Positions 32,003-32,100 of a DNA stretch of 32,100 nucleotides are shown here, one piece after another. The stretch spans positions 1 to 32,100 of the forward strand of contig JAHEIW010000042.1 in the NCBI GenBank assembly GCA_024639185.1. The letters are read 5' to 3'. The DNA is from Deltaproteobacteria bacterium. GTDB taxonomy: Bacteria > Desulfobacterota > Desulfobacteria > Desulfobacterales > JAHEIW01. The notes under the pieces were generated by a model. The model worked only from the letters and a program-made list of their open reading frames with translations, was not told the DNA's origin and did no database searches. The translations under genes and the position numbers were made by a program. Position 1 is the stretch's first letter, and each line of letters opens with the position of its first letter.

Positions 32003-32039
32003 TAGCTTTCGATAGGAATTTTAAAGCACAGGTAGGACC

Positions 32040-32100
32040 ATGGATGCATTTGGTGTTGGAAATATAGACATATTCGCTGCCTCGATTCCGCAGACGGCGC
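32040..32100 (+). CDS. N-terminal fragment of an unidentified, probably sigma-28-dependent gene
   Basis: Twenty codons from ATG at 32040 to the window edge, all open (M-D-A-F-G-V-G-N-I-D-I-F and on). ACAGG lies seven bases upstream as a ribosome site, and the sigma-28-like promoter stands at a natural distance. The fragment is too short to assign a family; a small motility-associated protein is possible but unproven. Confidence 0.4.
   Translation, partial: MDAFGVGNIDIFAASIPQTA

Larger units (their letters stand above)
31675..32039. other. 365-base divergent control region at right edge
   Basis: Contains the sigma-54 promoter of the glycan operon (31778-31793), a FleQ-box-like site (31866-31879) and a sigma-28-like promoter facing right (31976-32002). 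A 46-codon plus-strand frame (31927-32067) overlaps the latter and looks fortuitous. Confidence 0.6.

Noticed and set aside
31927..32067. 46-codon plus-strand frame at right edge
   Set aside because: Overlaps the sigma-28-like promoter and the next start; weak ribosome site and no recognisable family.

Overview
The window reads as part of a flagellar chromosome region from a Gram-negative bacterium. It looks most like a member of Desulfobacterota (former Deltaproteobacteria), judging from the sigma-54 regulators inside a basal-body cluster and the wealth of TPR/glycosyltransferase proteins. This placement is inference from gene content; no rRNA or tRNA gene is visible.

Layout. (1) 1-5936, minus strand: a tight basal-body/export operon transcribed flgB-flgC-fliE-fliF-fliG-fliH-fliI, with the first codons of a probable fliJ at the left edge. 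(2) 6149-10361, minus strand: control genes. These are a sigma-54 response regulator (FlrC type), a PAS histidine kinase (FlrB type), a possible 50-residue membrane peptide, and a FleQ/FlrA-like sigma-54 activator that lacks an N-terminal sensory domain. (3) 10996-12190, minus strand: an HDOD protein and a small partner. (4) 12724-14495, plus strand: a short flagellin, FlbT and FlaF, a trio best known from Alphaproteobacteria, behind a near-consensus sigma-28 promoter. (5) 14624-31674, minus strand: a five-gene glycan operon. In order of transcription it encodes a TPR-sulfotransferase, a sulfotransferase-GT4 fusion, a small TPR protein, a 3444-residue protein with one methyltransferase and seven glycosyltransferase modules, and a TPR + GT41 (OGT/SPINDLY-like) transferase. 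(6) 31976-32100, plus strand: a second sigma-28-like promoter and the start of a further gene.

How the parts fit. Four -24/-12 (sigma-54) promoters of nearly the same sequence lie upstream of flgB, the histidine kinase, the FleQ-like gene and the sulfotransferase-led glycan operon. FleQ-box-like sites (GTCA-N6-TGAC) sit upstream of two of them. This ties the glycan operon to flagellar control by sequence and not only by proximity. My model is that the TPR/GT41 enzyme attaches the first sugar to flagellin, the giant enzyme extends and methylates the glycan, and the two sulfotransferases sulfate it. FlbT and FlaF would control flagellin mRNA translation and secretion. The enzyme classes are visible in the sequence; the target (flagellin) and the sugar chemistry are inference.

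The most unusual items are the seven-glycosyltransferase megaprotein, the sulfotransferase-GT4 fusion, the shared sigma-54 promoter signature, and the alphaproteobacterial-style flagellin-flbT-flaF cassette in this setting.
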